Shown: one piece after another, positions 17,848 through 26,809 of the stretch
Numbering within the stretch: the first letter of the stretch is position 1
Layout: each line of letters starts with the position of its first letter
Source of the DNA: Caulobacter segnis
GTDB lineage: Bacteria; Pseudomonadota; Alphaproteobacteria; Caulobacterales; Caulobacteraceae
Assembly: GCF_029543125.1 (NCBI RefSeq)
Contig: NZ_JARQWW010000003.1
Span: forward strand, 1-64,000
Reading direction: 5' to 3'
Length of the DNA: 64,000 bases
Position numbers and translations under genes: made by a program
Notes under the pieces: model-generated
The model's database searches: none
What the model was told of the DNA's origin: nothing
The model's input: the letters and a program-made list of their open reading frames with translations, nothing else

Positions 17848-19103
17848 CCGAACAGACCGTAAGCCGGGGCCGGCACAAGGCGGCCCTGGGCTTCATCTTC
17901 GCCACCGCGCTGATGGATGTGCTGTCGCTGGGGATCATGATCCCGGTGCTGCCGAACCTGGTGAAGGAGATGGCCGGCGGGGACACGGCCTCTGCCTCCC
18001 TGTGGACGGGCCTGTTCGCCACGGTCTGGGCGCTGATGCAGTTCTTCTGCTCACCGATCTTGGGCATGCTTTCAGACCGTTTCGGCCGCCGGCCAGTGAT
18101 CCTGGTCTCCATCTTCGGTCTGGGCGTGGACTATCTGTTCATGGCCATGGCGCCGACCCTGACCCTGCTGTTCATCGGTCGGATCATCCATGGGATCACC
18201 GCGGCCAGCTTCGCCACGGCGGGCGCCTACATCGCCGACGTGACGCCGCCAGAGAAACGCGCCCAGAGCTTTGGCCTGATCGGAGCCGCGTGGGGCGTGG
18301 GCTTCACCATCGGCCCGGCCATGGGCGGCATATTGGGTGACATCGACCTACGCCTGCCGTTCTATGTGGCGGCGGCGCTGGCCCTGACCAACTGGCTGTA
18401 CGGCTTCTTCGTCCTGCCGGAATCCCTGCCGCCGGAGAAGCGGATCAAGACCTTCGACTGGCGCAAGGCCAATCCCATCGGCTCGCTGAAGCTGCTGCGT
18501 TCGCACGGCGATCTGACGGGCCTAGCATTCGTGTCCGGCTTCTTTCAGCTGGCGCATCACGTCCTGCCCAGCATCTTCGTGCTCTACACCGGCTACCGCT
18601 ACGGCTGGTCGCCGCGGGACGTGGGCTTCATGCTGATGGCCACTGGGGTCGCCAACATCATCGTCCAGGCCCTGCTGGTCGGCCGGGTGGTGAAGGCGGC
18701 GGGGGAGCGCGGGGCGCTGCTGATCGGCCTGCTTTCCATGACCGTCGGCTTTGTCATCTACGCCCTGGCGCCGACGCAGGAGCTGTACTGGGTCGGCCTG
18801 CCGATCTTCGCCCTATCGGGCCTGATCCAGCCTGGGCTCATGGGCCTGATGAGCCGGCGGGTTCAGTCGTGGGAGCAGGGGCAGCTGCAGGGCGCGAACT
18901 CCAGCATCATGGGGATCACCGGCCTGTTCGGGCCGGCGCTCTACACCTCTGTCTTCGCCTGGTCGGTGCATCGGGACTCGGTCCTGCACATGCCAGGCCT
19001 GGCGGTGTTGATTGCCGGCGCGCTCACCGGCGCGGCCTTCCTGACCGCGCTGAAGGTCGCCAAGCCGGCGCCAGCGGAACCGGAAGCGGCGCCGGCCGCT
19101 TAA
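17844..19103 (+). CDS. TetA-like MFS drug exporter
   Basis: Inner-membrane proton-coupled exporter of the TCR/Tet group (DHA1). 419 residues with twelve predicted membrane segments. Motif A is [12 protein letters not shown] at 74-85; [20 protein letters not shown] is the first segment with the conserved D and [17 protein letters not shown] is motif C, the antiporter signature. The ATG overlaps the end of the SRPBCC remnant (ATGA), so translation may originally have been coupled to that gene. The substrate is unknown; similarity to TetA does not prove tetracycline export. The C-terminus is a short A/P/E-rich tail. Confidence 0.87.
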   Translation: MTEQTVSRGRHKAALGFIFATALMDVLSLGIMIPVLPNLVKEMAGGDTASASLWTGLFATVWALMQFFCSPILGMLSDRFGRRPVILVSIFGLGVDYLFMAMAPTLTLLFIGRIIHGITAASFATAGAYIADVTPPEKRAQSFGLIGAAWGVGFTIGPAMGGILGDIDLRLPFYVAAALALTNWLYGFFVLPESLPPEKRIKTFDWRKANPIGSLKLLRSHGDLTGLAFVSGFFQLAHHVLPSIFVLYTGYRYGWSPRDVGFMLMATGVANIIVQALLVGRVVKAAGERGALLIGLLSMTVGFVIYALAPTQELYWVGLPIFALSGLIQPGLMGLMSRRVQSWEQGQLQGANSSIMGITGLFGPALYTSVFAWSVHRDSVLHMPGLAVLIAGALTGAAFLTALKVAKPAPAEPEAAPAA

Positions 19104-19171
19104 GACGCCATCTTTGCGCCGAAAACCTCGGCTGTTGTCGCGCGCCTGACTATCGGAGAATCGACGTTCCC

Positions 19172-20590
19172 ATGCGTGCCTATCGCGTGCTCATTCCGGC
19201 CCTGGCCGTTCTCGCCGCCTGTTCCGATCCCGCCGCCAAGAGCACCGCCCAAGCGGTTCCGGGCTTGGCGCAACCAACCCGCCACGCACCGGGCGACGCG
19301 ACCTCGATGAAGACGTCGTTCGCCCCCGTGGTGAAGCAGGCGGCGCCCGCCGTGGTGAACGTCTCCAGCCGCCGCGTGGTGCGCCAGCGCAGTGATCCGT
19401 TCTGGGAGTTCTTCATGGGCGGCGGCGCGCCGCGTGAGCGGGTCGAGGGGTCGCTGGGCTCCGGCGCCATCGTCCGCGCCGACGGGGTGATCGTCACGAA
19501 CCATCACAACATCGAAGGCATGAGCGAGGTGACGGTCCAACTGGCCGACCGCCGCGAGTTCCAGGCCAAGGTGCTGCTGGACGATCCACGCTCCGACTTG
19601 GCGGTGCTGAAGATTGAGGTGCCGGGCGAGCAGCTTCCGGTTCTGGCCATCGACGATCAGGAACAGCTTGAGGTCGGCGATCTGGTCCTGGCCGTCGGCA
19701 ACCCGTTCGGGGTGGGCCAGACCGTGACCAACGGCATCGTCTCGGCCCTGGCGCGGACGGATGTGGGCTCGGCCGATTTCGGCTCCTACATCCAGACCGA
19801 CGCGGCCATCAATCCGGGCAATTCCGGCGGGCCGCTGGTGGACATGGATGGCGACCTGGTCGGCATCAACACCTTCATCCTGTCGCGCACCGGCTCCTCC
19901 ACCGGCGTCGGCTTCGCCATTCCGGCCGCCGTGGTCCGGCAGGTGGTGGGCGTGGCCCTGGGTGGCGGTCACGCCATCGTCCGGCCGTGGCTGGGCGCGC
20001 GAACCCAGACCGTGACCAGCGACATCGCCCGCAGCCTGGGCCTGCCGGGTCCGCGCGGCGTGCTGGTGGCAGAGGTGTGGCCCGGCGGCGCGGCGGATCG
20101 CGGCGGCCTTCGCCAGGGCGACGTGATCCTGTCCGTGGCCGGTCAGGCGGTGAACGACGACAACGGCGTCACCTACACCTTCGGCACGCGCCGCAACGGT
20201 GAGACCGTGCCGATCGTCATCCGCCGCGAAGGGGCGGAGCGGACGCTGAACGTGCGGGCCGACACCCCGCCGAACACGCCGCCGCGGGACGAGCGCACCC
20301 TGTCAGGCCGCAATCCCTTGGCGGGCGCCACCGTCGTCAACGTCTCCCCGGCGGCGGCGCAGGAGCTGGGCATCGATCCGTTTGCTCGACGCGGTGTGCT
20401 GGTGACCAAGGTCGACCAGGGCTTCGCTCAATCCGTGGGCTTGCGCCCTGGCGATATCGTCCGCCAGATCAACGGCCGCGAGATCACCAGCGTTCGTGAC
20501 CTCCAGTCCGCAGTGTCAGCAAACGCCGGGGCCTGGCAGGTGACCATCGAGCGTGGCGGCCGTCTGATCACCGCCCAAATCCGGACCTAA
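19172..20590 (+). CDS. degP: HtrA/DegP-type serine protease, predicted lipoprotein
   Basis: 472-residue trypsin-like protease with two PDZ domains that should degrade or refold damaged envelope proteins. Catalytic residues are His112 (VTNHHNIEG), Asp142 (DPRSDLAVLK) and Ser218 (NPGNSGGPL). The PDZ domains are at about 275-365 (PGGAADRGGLRQGDVILSV) and 395-470 (SVGLRPGDIVRQINGRE). The N-terminus ends in LAAC with Cys17, a lipobox, so the protein is probably membrane-anchored and not free. The ATG at 19172 is used because it begins this signal; GGAGAA lies upstream. The last bases overlap the stop of the convergent VOC gene. Confidence 0.9.
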   Translation: MRAYRVLIPALAVLAACSDPAAKSTAQAVPGLAQPTRHAPGDATSMKTSFAPVVKQAAPAVVNVSSRRVVRQRSDPFWEFFMGGGAPRERVEGSLGSGAIVRADGVIVTNHHNIEGMSEVTVQLADRREFQAKVLLDDPRSDLAVLKIEVPGEQLPVLAIDDQEQLEVGDLVLAVGNPFGVGQTVTNGIVSALARTDVGSADFGSYIQTDAAINPGNSGGPLVDMDGDLVGINTFILSRTGSSTGVGFAIPAAVVRQVVGVALGGGHAIVRPWLGARTQTVTSDIARSLGLPGPRGVLVAEVWPGGAADRGGLRQGDVILSVAGQAVNDDNGVTYTFGTRRNGETVPIVIRREGAERTLNVRADTPPNTPPRDERTLSGRNPLAGATVVNVSPAAAQELGIDPFARRGVLVTKVDQGFAQSVGLRPGDIVRQINGREITSVRDLQSAVSANAGAWQVTIERGGRLITAQIRT

Positions 20591-21006
20591 GTGTTCCGGA
20601 CCTCGGCCTTCTTAGGCGAGCCGATGGACCAGCGGACCCCGAACGGGTCGATCACCTGGCCGTAGCGGTCGCCCCAGAACTGGTCCTCCAGGGGCATGGC
20701 GACCGTGGCTCCGGCCTCGGTCGCGCGCTTCCACCAGGTATCCGCATCGTCCACCTGCAGATGCAGGGTGTAGCCGGCCGGCGTTTGGGCGGCGTGGCCG
20801 TATTCGGGGAAGGCGTCGCACATCAGCAGCGAGGCGCCGTTGATCAGCAGGTGCATGTGCATGTACCGCTTGCCGTCCTCGGCCTTGTGGCTCATGGCCT
20901 CGGTGGCGCCGAACGCCTTGATGTAGAAGTCACGCTGGGCGGCGGCGTCCGCGCTGATGAGGTACGGGGTCAGGCCGCCGGTCGGGCCTTGTTGATTGTC
21001 AGCCAT
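20587..21006 (-). CDS. VOC (glyoxalase/PhnB-like) family protein
   Basis: 139-residue vicinal oxygen chelate fold protein, similar to the PhnB/bleomycin-resistance group. It has the paired beta-alpha-beta modules: GGLTPYLISADAAAQRDFYI with FGA, and TLHLQVDDADTWWKRATEAG with FWGDRYGQVIDPFGVRWSIG. Substrate unknown; many members act in stress or antibiotic tolerance, others have no known role. GAGGGAGAAC precedes the ATG. It shares its stop codon bases with degP (convergent) and lies 35 bases from the divergent rarA start. Confidence 0.85.
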   Translation of the reverse strand: MADNQQGPTGGLTPYLISADAAAQRDFYIKAFGATEAMSHKAEDGKRYMHMHLLINGASLLMCDAFPEYGHAAQTPAGYTLHLQVDDADTWWKRATEAGATVAMPLEDQFWGDRYGQVIDPFGVRWSIGSPKKAEVRNT

Positions 21007-21041
21007 GTGCGTTCTCCCTCTGGATTTTGTACTCTGAACTC

Positions 21042-22346
21042 ATGACAGACCTGTTCCAAGCCGCCGGCCTGACGCCCAGCGCGCCGACGCCCCTGGCGGA
21101 CCGCCTGCGGCCTCAAAGTCTCGAAGAGGTGGTGGGGCAGGAGCACCTGCTGGGCGAGGCCGGGCCGATCCGGCGGATGGTCGACAACGGCCGCCTGGGC
21201 TCGATGATCCTGTGGGGGCCGCCCGGCACCGGCAAGACCACAATCGCCCGCCTGCTGGCCAAGGCGGCGGGCTATGAGTTCATGCAAATCTCCGCCGTGT
21301 TCAGCGGCGTCGCCGATCTGAAGAAGGCGTTCGAACAGGCCCGCGCCCGCCGCATGGCCGGCCAAAGCACCCTGCTGTTCGTGGACGAGATCCATCGCTT
21401 CAACCGCGCCCAGCAGGACGGCTTTCTGCCGTTCGTGGAGGAGGGGATCGTCACCTTGGTGGGGGCGACCACTGAGAACCCGTCCTTTGAACTGAACGGA
21501 GCCTTGCTGTCGCGGTCCCAGGTCTATGTCCTGCGCCGCCTGGACGAGGAGGCGCTGGAAAGCCTGCTGGCCAAGGCCGAGGCGGCGGAGGCGCTGCCGC
21601 TGCCCTTGGACCCGGACGCCCGTGAGGCGCTGATCGCCATGGCCGACGGCGACGGCCGCTATCTGCTGACCCTGGCCGACACCCTGTTCGCCATCGGCGT
21701 GCCCAAGCCCATGACCCCGGCCGAGCTGGGCCAGGTGCTTCAGAAGCGCAGTCCGGCCTACGACAAGGACCGCGAAGGCCATTACAACCTGATCTCCGCC
21801 CTGCATAAGTCGGTGCGAGGCTCGGACCCCGACGCCGCCCTGTACTGGTTCGCGCGGATGCTGGAAGGCGGGGAGGACCCGCTGTTCCTGGCGCGCCGCC
21901 TGGTCCGGATGGCGGCGGAGGACATCGGCGAGGCTGATCCCATGTCGCTGGTCCTGGCGAACGCGGCCAAGGACACCTACGATTTCCTCGGCTCGCCCGA
22001 GGGGGAGCTGGCCCTGGCCCAGGTAGTGGTCCACATGGCCTCGGCGCCCAAGTCGAACGCCGTCTATGTGGCCTACAAGGCGGCGCGGCGGGCGGCGAAG
22101 GAGACCGGCTCGCTGATGCCGCCGGCCCACATCCTGAACGCCCCGACCAAGCTCATGAAGAACCTGGGCTACGGCAAGGGCTACAACTACGACCACGACG
22201 CCGAGGACGGCTTCAGCGGCCAGAATTACTTCCCCGACGGCATGGAGCGGCGGAAGTTCTATGAGCCCAAGCCCATCGGCACGGAGGCGAGGATCAAGGA
22301 ACGCCTGGACCATTGGGCGAAGCTGCGGGCGGAGAAGAACTCGTGA
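21042..22346 (+). CDS. rarA: Replication-associated recombination protein A (AAA+ ATPase)
   Basis: RarA/MgsA, a clamp-loader-like ATPase acting at stalled replication forks. 434 residues from the ATG at 21042 (an upstream TTG at 21027 is less likely). DRLRPQSLEEVVGQEHLLG at the N-terminus, Walker A GPPGTGKTT at 59-67, Walker B LLFVDEIHRF at 111-120, GATTENPSFELNGALLSR (sensor 1 and arginine finger), and the C-terminal KSVRGSDPDAALYWFARMLE and YPHD-like YNYDHDAEDGF are as in the family. The 35-base gap to the divergent VOC gene must hold both promoters. Confidence 0.95.
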   Translation: MTDLFQAAGLTPSAPTPLADRLRPQSLEEVVGQEHLLGEAGPIRRMVDNGRLGSMILWGPPGTGKTTIARLLAKAAGYEFMQISAVFSGVADLKKAFEQARARRMAGQSTLLFVDEIHRFNRAQQDGFLPFVEEGIVTLVGATTENPSFELNGALLSRSQVYVLRRLDEEALESLLAKAEAAEALPLPLDPDAREALIAMADGDGRYLLTLADTLFAIGVPKPMTPAELGQVLQKRSPAYDKDREGHYNLISALHKSVRGSDPDAALYWFARMLEGGEDPLFLARRLVRMAAEDIGEADPMSLVLANAAKDTYDFLGSPEGELALAQVVVHMASAPKSNAVYVAYKAARRAAKETGSLMPPAHILNAPTKLMKNLGYGKGYNYDHDAEDGFSGQNYFPDGMERRKFYEPKPIGTEARIKERLDHWAKLRAEKNS

Positions 22347-22360
22347 GTCCGGTTGCCTTG

Positions 22361-22488
22361 TCCTCCCCCGTGCAACGGGGGAGGGGTACCGCGATAGCGG
22401 TGGAGGGGGCGACCGCCCGCTCCGAGCCCGGTCGCGCCCCCTCTACCATGCTGCGCATGGTCCCCCTCCCCCGCTTCGCAGGGGAGGA
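22361..22488. repeat. Long imperfect palindromic intergenic repeat
   Basis: A 128-base element whose left and right halves are nearly reverse complements. Each half has a terminal hairpin (CCTCCCCCGTGCAACGGGGG on the left, CCCCCGCTTCGCAGGGG on the right), an inner hairpin (ACCGCGATAGCGGT; ACCATGCTGCGCATGGT) and a shared GGGGGCG/CGCCCCC arm. Palindromes of this style recur in intergenic regions of Caulobacterales. It fills the gap between rarA and the next gene, and its right end supplies the GGAGGAG ribosome binding site of that gene. Confidence 0.75.
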
Positions 22489-22494
22489 GAGGGT

Positions 22495-23277
22495 TTGAAG
22501 CAACATCGCCGCAAGCTGCAGCCCGCCAAGACCAAGGCGGTCGAGTGTCCTATCGAGCTTACCGAGGCGGAGATCGCCTTCACCCGGTCGCTGGTTCTGC
22601 GCGATGACAGCTCAATCATCGTGCTGAACAAGCCGTCGGGCCTGTCCAGCCAGGGCGGGCGTATTCAGGCGCATACGCTGGACGATCTGCTTTGGGCGCT
22701 TGCCCGAAAGGGCCATGCCCGGCCGCGTCTGATCCACCGGCTGGACCGGGACACATCGGGTGTGATCCTGACGGCCAAGACCAAGCCGGCGGCGGCCTTC
22801 CTGGGCAAGGCGCTGATGGCGAAGCGCTTCCGCAAGACCTACCTCGCCATCGTCGCCGGCGGCGCGCCGGAGCCGAAGGGCGGGGCGGTGGACGCCCCCC
22901 TGCGCCGGGAGTCCATCGGGCGCGAGGCCTATATGCGGACCTGCGAGCCGGACCATCCGGACGCTGAGACCGCTCGGACCCGCTATCGCACCCTCGCCGC
23001 CAACGATCAGGCGGCCTTGGTCGAATGTAGCCCCGAGACGGGGCGGATGCACCAGATCCGGGTGCATATGACCTCCATCGGCCGGCCGCTGGCGGGTGAC
23101 GTCCGGTATGGCGGTGCGCTGATGCTGGCGGGAAAGCCGGTGCCGCGCCTGATGCTGCACGCCGTGTCGCTCATTTTTCCGCATCCGGAAGGCGGTGAGA
23201 CAAGGGTTTCCGCGCCCTTGCCGGACGATATGGTCCAGGTGCTGGCCAATTGCGGGCTGACTCTGCCGGAACGCTGA
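22495..23277 (+). CDS. RluA-family pseudouridine synthase without S4 domain
   Basis: 260-residue enzyme converting uridine to pseudouridine in RNA. The catalytic Asp84 is in HRLDRDTSGV (81-90); SIIVLNKPSGLSSQGG and ECSPETGRMHQIRVHM are further family motifs. No N-terminal S4 RNA-binding domain is present, unlike the paralogue 1 kb downstream, so it resembles the RluA subgroup more than RluC. The start is taken as TTG at 22495, 7 bases after GGAGG at the end of the palindromic repeat. No other start codon lies between there and the first conserved motif. The RNA target cannot be read from sequence. Confidence 0.85.
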   Translation: MKQHRRKLQPAKTKAVECPIELTEAEIAFTRSLVLRDDSSIIVLNKPSGLSSQGGRIQAHTLDDLLWALARKGHARPRLIHRLDRDTSGVILTAKTKPAAAFLGKALMAKRFRKTYLAIVAGGAPEPKGGAVDAPLRRESIGREAYMRTCEPDHPDAETARTRYRTLAANDQAALVECSPETGRMHQIRVHMTSIGRPLAGDVRYGGALMLAGKPVPRLMLHAVSLIFPHPEGGETRVSAPLPDDMVQVLANCGLTLPER

Positions 23278-23301
23278 GGCGGCGCTTCGCATTTCAAGGG
23301 T

Positions 23302-23802
23302 ATGAAGCCGCTTCTCGCCCTTGCCGCCGTTCTCAGCTTGGCCGCCTGCACTACGCCGACCGTCTATGCGCCGGCGACGGGCCCCAAGGCTTCGGGTTTC
23401 TCCGAATACCGGCTGGAGAATGACCGCTGGCGCGTCACCTATCGTGGCGGCAGCGGCGCGCCGGCCATGCAGGTGGCGGATCTGGCGCTTCTGCGGGCCG
23501 GGGAGCTGGCCGTGCAGACCGGTTATGACTGGTTCCGCGTCGTCGACCGCTTCGACGAGATGCGTGGCGGCGGGGGCGGTGGCCCGCGCACCAGCCTGTC
23601 CGTTGGCGGCGGCTCGTCCAACTATGGCTGGGGTCGCAGCAGCGGGGTCGGTCTGGGCGTCGGGACCAGCTTCGACCTGTCCGGCGGGCCGCAGCTGAGC
23701 CGCACCATCGAGGTGGTGATGGGCAAGGGGGCCAAGCCGGTTGGGGTGGACGTCTATGACGCCCGCGCCGTGGTCCGGGAAATCCAGGCGCCGCGCGTCT
23801 AG
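23302..23802 (+). CDS. CC0125/CC1285-type lipoprotein
   Basis: 166-residue predicted lipoprotein. MKPLLALAAVLSLAAC ends in a lipobox with Cys16, and the rest begins TTPTVYAP. The middle YRLENDRWRVTYRGGSGAPA and ALLRAGELAVQTGYDWFRVV is the conserved domain of a small family known mainly from Caulobacter, where it is named after the CC0125/CC1285 loci. Residues about 93-125 are a low-complexity Gly/Ser segment. Function unknown. It lies between the two RluA-family genes with a 24-base gap before it. Confidence 0.83.
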   Translation: MKPLLALAAVLSLAACTTPTVYAPATGPKASGFSEYRLENDRWRVTYRGGSGAPAMQVADLALLRAGELAVQTGYDWFRVVDRFDEMRGGGGGGPRTSLSVGGGSSNYGWGRSSGVGLGVGTSFDLSGGPQLSRTIEVVMGKGAKPVGVDVYDARAVVREIQAPRV

Positions 23803-23847
23803 CCCGTACCCTTTGCCTATGGGCGCGCCCCGTCGCATAAGGGGCCC

Positions 23848-24228
23848 ATGAACTACATTTTCGTCATGGTCGGCGGCGCCCTGGGATCGGCGGCGCGCTA
23901 CTTCGTCGGCCAGCAGGCGGGGCGTCTGATGGGGACCGGATGGCCCTACGGCACCTTCGCCGTCAACCTGATCGGCGGTCTCGCCATGGGCGTTCTGGTC
24001 GCCGTGCTCGCCCATAAGGGCGTGGCCGAACAGGAGCGCTGGCGCGCCCTGCTGGGCGTCGGCGTCCTGGGTGGTTTCACGACCTTCTCGGCCTTCTCCC
24101 TGGAAAGCGCGCTCATGATCGAGCGCAAAGACTATGGGCTGGCCGCTCTCTATGTGGTCGCTTCGGCGACGCTCTCCATCGCCGCGGTGTTCGCAGGCAT
24201 GTTCATGACGCGAAAGGTGCTGGCGTGA
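23848..24228 (+). CDS. crcB: Fluoride channel FluC (CrcB)
   Basis: Inner-membrane fluoride-specific ion channel that lowers cytoplasmic fluoride, active as an antiparallel dimer. 126 residues with four membrane segments (about 2-22, 34-56, 67-86 and 98-120). The conserved Asn40 is in GTFAVNLIGG, and the pore motif GGFTTFSAFS spans 75-84. Its stop overlaps the next gene by 4 bases (GTGA). I see no fluoride riboswitch in the 45 bases upstream. Confidence 0.95.
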   Translation: MNYIFVMVGGALGSAARYFVGQQAGRLMGTGWPYGTFAVNLIGGLAMGVLVAVLAHKGVAEQERWRALLGVGVLGGFTTFSAFSLESALMIERKDYGLAALYVVASATLSIAAVFAGMFMTRKVLA

Positions 24229-25214
24229 AGGAAGTCCGGACTCTCTACGTGGATTCCGGCGAGGACGGCGTCCGCCTGGACCGCTGGTTCAAGCGCCGCT
24301 GGCCCCACCTGAACCACATCCAGCTCAACAAGCTGTTCCGCTCCGGCCAGGTGCGGGTCGATGGTTCGCGCGCCAAGGGCGACACGCGTCTGACCGCCGG
24401 ATCGCAAATCCGCGTCCCGCCGCTGCCCGACGCGCCGGATCCGGCCGAGAAGGGCAAGCTGAGCCAGCGCGACATCGCCTACGCCAAGTCGCTCGTTCTG
24501 TATGAAGACGAGGAGGTTCTGGCCCTGAACAAGCCGTCGGGCCTGGCGGTGCAGGGCGGGACCAAGACCACCAAGCACATCGACAAGCTGCTGAGCGCCT
24601 GGGGCGAAGGACTGGAGCGCCCGCGTCTGGTCCACCGTCTGGACCGCGACACTTCCGGCGTGCTGCTGCTGGGCAAGACGCCGAGCGCGGCGGCGCGGCT
24701 GTCGGGCGCCTTCGCCAAGCGCAAGGCGCAGAAGACCTATTGGGCCATCGTCGTCGGCAATCCGCACCCGGTGGAGGGCGTCATCGACGTGCCGCTGGCC
24801 AAGCGCGGCATCAATGACCGCGAGATCGTCATCCCCGTCGATCCCAAGGACCATGACGCGGAACCGGCCGAGACGGAGTTCGTCTCCATCAGTCGCGCCG
24901 GCCCGCGCGTGACCTGGATGGCCCTGCGCCCGCACACCGGCCGCACGCACCAGCTGCGCGCCCACATGAAGGCCATCGGCCATCCGATCCTGGGCGATCC
25001 CAAGTACGGCGACGAGAAGTCCGAGCCGCTGTCGGAAGGGCTGAAGCTGCAGCTTCACGCGCGTTCGATCCTGCTGCCGCACCCCAGCGCGGGGATGCTG
25101 CACGTGGAGGCGCCGCTGAGCCCGGAGATGAAAGCCGGATTCCACCGGTTCGGCTTCTCCGAGGACGAGGCCGAACAGGATCCGTTCGCCCGCCGGAGCA
25201 ACAAGCGCCGGTGA
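24225..25214 (+). CDS. rluC: Pseudouridine synthase RluC/RluD type with S4 domain
   Basis: 329-residue synthase that modifies 23S rRNA. The N-terminal S4 domain (about 14-65) contains GVRLDRWFKRRWPHLNHIQL and NKLFRSGQVRVDG; the catalytic domain has LNKPSGLAVQGGTKTTKH and HRLDRDTSGVLLLGKT, with Asp140 as nucleophile; LRPHTGRTHQLRAHMKAIGH closes the core. A basic tail (FARRSNKRR) ends it. It starts with GTG inside the crcB stop and in turn overlaps the next gene by 4 bases, so crcB, rluC and the TPR-oxygenase form one operon. RluC or RluD specificity is not settled. Confidence 0.92.
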   Translation: MKEVRTLYVDSGEDGVRLDRWFKRRWPHLNHIQLNKLFRSGQVRVDGSRAKGDTRLTAGSQIRVPPLPDAPDPAEKGKLSQRDIAYAKSLVLYEDEEVLALNKPSGLAVQGGTKTTKHIDKLLSAWGEGLERPRLVHRLDRDTSGVLLLGKTPSAAARLSGAFAKRKAQKTYWAIVVGNPHPVEGVIDVPLAKRGINDREIVIPVDPKDHDAEPAETEFVSISRAGPRVTWMALRPHTGRTHQLRAHMKAIGHPILGDPKYGDEKSEPLSEGLKLQLHARSILLPHPSAGMLHVEAPLSPEMKAGFHRFGFSEDEAEQDPFARRSNKRR

Positions 25215-26809
25215 ACCTGCACCCCGCTCTTCAGCCAGTCGCGGCCATGATGCAGGCGGGGCGGATCGCCGACGCCTGCGCGGCGCTCGCTGGCCTGGCG
25301 CCCAATGCGGCCCCGCTGGACCAGCGGATGCAGGCCACGGTCGAGGTGGCGCGCCATGCGCTGACGAACGGCTTGGCCGCCGCCGCCCTGTCGGCGACCG
25401 AGCCGCTGGCTGGACGCAGCAATGCGACGGCGGGGCTTATCGACATCCACGCTCAGGTTCTGAAGGCCTTGGGCCGCCGTGAGGAAGCCCTGCCGTTCCT
25501 GGAGCGGGCCGCGAAGGTGAACCCGAAAAGCGCGGTGGCGGAGCATAATCTCGGCGCCGCCCTGGGGGACGAGCAACATTTCGCCGACGCTGAAGCCGCC
25601 ATTCGCCGCGCCCTCGCCAAGGGCGGGGACGCGCCTGAGACCTGGCTGGTCCTGGCCCGCGCCCTGCAGGGGCAGGACCGTTTCGACGAGGCCGAGGCCG
25701 CTTTCGCCGAGGTGGCGCGTCGCCGGCCGAACTATGGCGTCGCCCTGCGGGAATGGGCGCAACTGATCTGGATGCGAACCGAGGACATGGCCGCCGCCAC
25801 CGCGCCGATTGATCAGGCGTTGAAGGCAGCGCCGGGTGACTTCTCGCTGCTGTCGGCCCGGGCCAAGGTTTTCGAAAACGCCGGCGACGTGGCGGGCGCC
25901 CTGGCGATGCTGCGGGATACGGCGGATCGCGCCGACGCCTCGGCCGAGGTGCTGGTCGGTGCCGCGCAGGCCGCGGCCATCTGCGACCCGGCTGCCGGCG
26001 TGGCCTATGCCGAGCGGGCGATCGCCCTGGCGGGGATGCCAGCCGCATCGACCTTGGCCGAGGCCTATCTTTCGGTCGGCCGCGCGGATGCGGCGGAGCA
26101 GGTCGCCTTGGCTATCGTAGAGGCGAACCGCTTCGACCAGGGAGCCTGGGCCCTGCTGGCCACCGCTTGGCGCATCCTGGGCGATGCGCGCTATCCGGCG
26201 TTGTACGACTACGCGGCCTTTGTCCGTCCGGCCTTGATCGACGTGCCGGACGGCTGGGATGATCGTGAAAGCTATGTGGCGGAGCTCGGCGCGGCCTTGC
26301 GGGCCCTGCACGCCATGAAGACCCACCCCATCGGCCAGTCGCTGCGCCACGGCAGCCAGACGAGCCAGAGCCTGCAGCGGTCCAATCATCCCGCCATCAA
26401 GGCCTTCCGCCAGGCGGTGGACGGGCCGATCCGGGGCTATATGGCGGCGGTGGGCGAGGGGAGCGACATCCTGCGCTCCCGCAACACCGGCGACTGGCGC
26501 TTTTCCGGCCTGTGGTCGGTGAAGCTGCGGCCGAACGGCTTCCACGTGGACCACACCCATCCGCAGGGGTGGCTGTCGTCAGCTTGCTACCTCGCTCTGC
26601 CGAAGGCCGTAGGGGCCGGGGGCAAGGAGGGCTGGATCAAGTTCGGCGAGCCGGGCGTGCCCACCGTTCCGACCTTGGAGCCGGAGCACTATGTGCAGCC
26701 GCAGCCGGGACTGCTGGCGCTGTTCCCGTCCTACATGTGGCATGGGACCGTGCCGTTCAGCGGAGTCGACGACCGCCTGACCATCGCCTTCGACGTCGTG
26801 CCCGCCTAG
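25211..26809 (+). CDS. TPR-repeat protein with C-terminal 2-oxoglutarate/Fe(II) oxygenase domain
   Basis: 532-residue two-part protein. Residues about 1-330 are helical repeats of TPR type (for example SAVAEHNLGAALGDEQHFAD and AAAIRRALAKGGDAPETWLV-like units). Residues about 380-532 are a putative dioxygenase with the iron ligands His445 and Asp447 (GFHVDHTHPQGW) and His511 (YMWHGTVPF), and Arg522 (DDRLTIAFD) to bind 2-oxoglutarate. TPR-hydroxylase combinations modify proteins or other targets in other organisms; the substrate here is unknown. It starts with GTG overlapping rluC, which suggests a link with ribosome or translation maintenance, but this is inference only. Its stop overlaps the convergent DUF1501 gene (CTAG). 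Confidence 0.85.
   Translation: MNLHPALQPVAAMMQAGRIADACAALAGLAPNAAPLDQRMQATVEVARHALTNGLAAAALSATEPLAGRSNATAGLIDIHAQVLKALGRREEALPFLERAAKVNPKSAVAEHNLGAALGDEQHFADAEAAIRRALAKGGDAPETWLVLARALQGQDRFDEAEAAFAEVARRRPNYGVALREWAQLIWMRTEDMAAATAPIDQALKAAPGDFSLLSARAKVFENAGDVAGALAMLRDTADRADASAEVLVGAAQAAAICDPAAGVAYAERAIALAGMPAASTLAEAYLSVGRADAAEQVALAIVEANRFDQGAWALLATAWRILGDARYPALYDYAAFVRPALIDVPDGWDDRESYVAELGAALRALHAMKTHPIGQSLRHGSQTSQSLQRSNHPAIKAFRQAVDGPIRGYMAAVGEGSDILRSRNTGDWRFSGLWSVKLRPNGFHVDHTHPQGWLSSACYLALPKAVGAGGKEGWIKFGEPGVPTVPTLEPEHYVQPQPGLLALFPSYMWHGTVPFSGVDDRLTIAFDVVPA

Noticed and set aside
23803..23847. Possible fluoride riboswitch upstream of crcB
   Set aside because: The 45-base gap has a GGGCGCGCCC palindrome but not the conserved fluoride aptamer core, and there is no room for the full aptamer.
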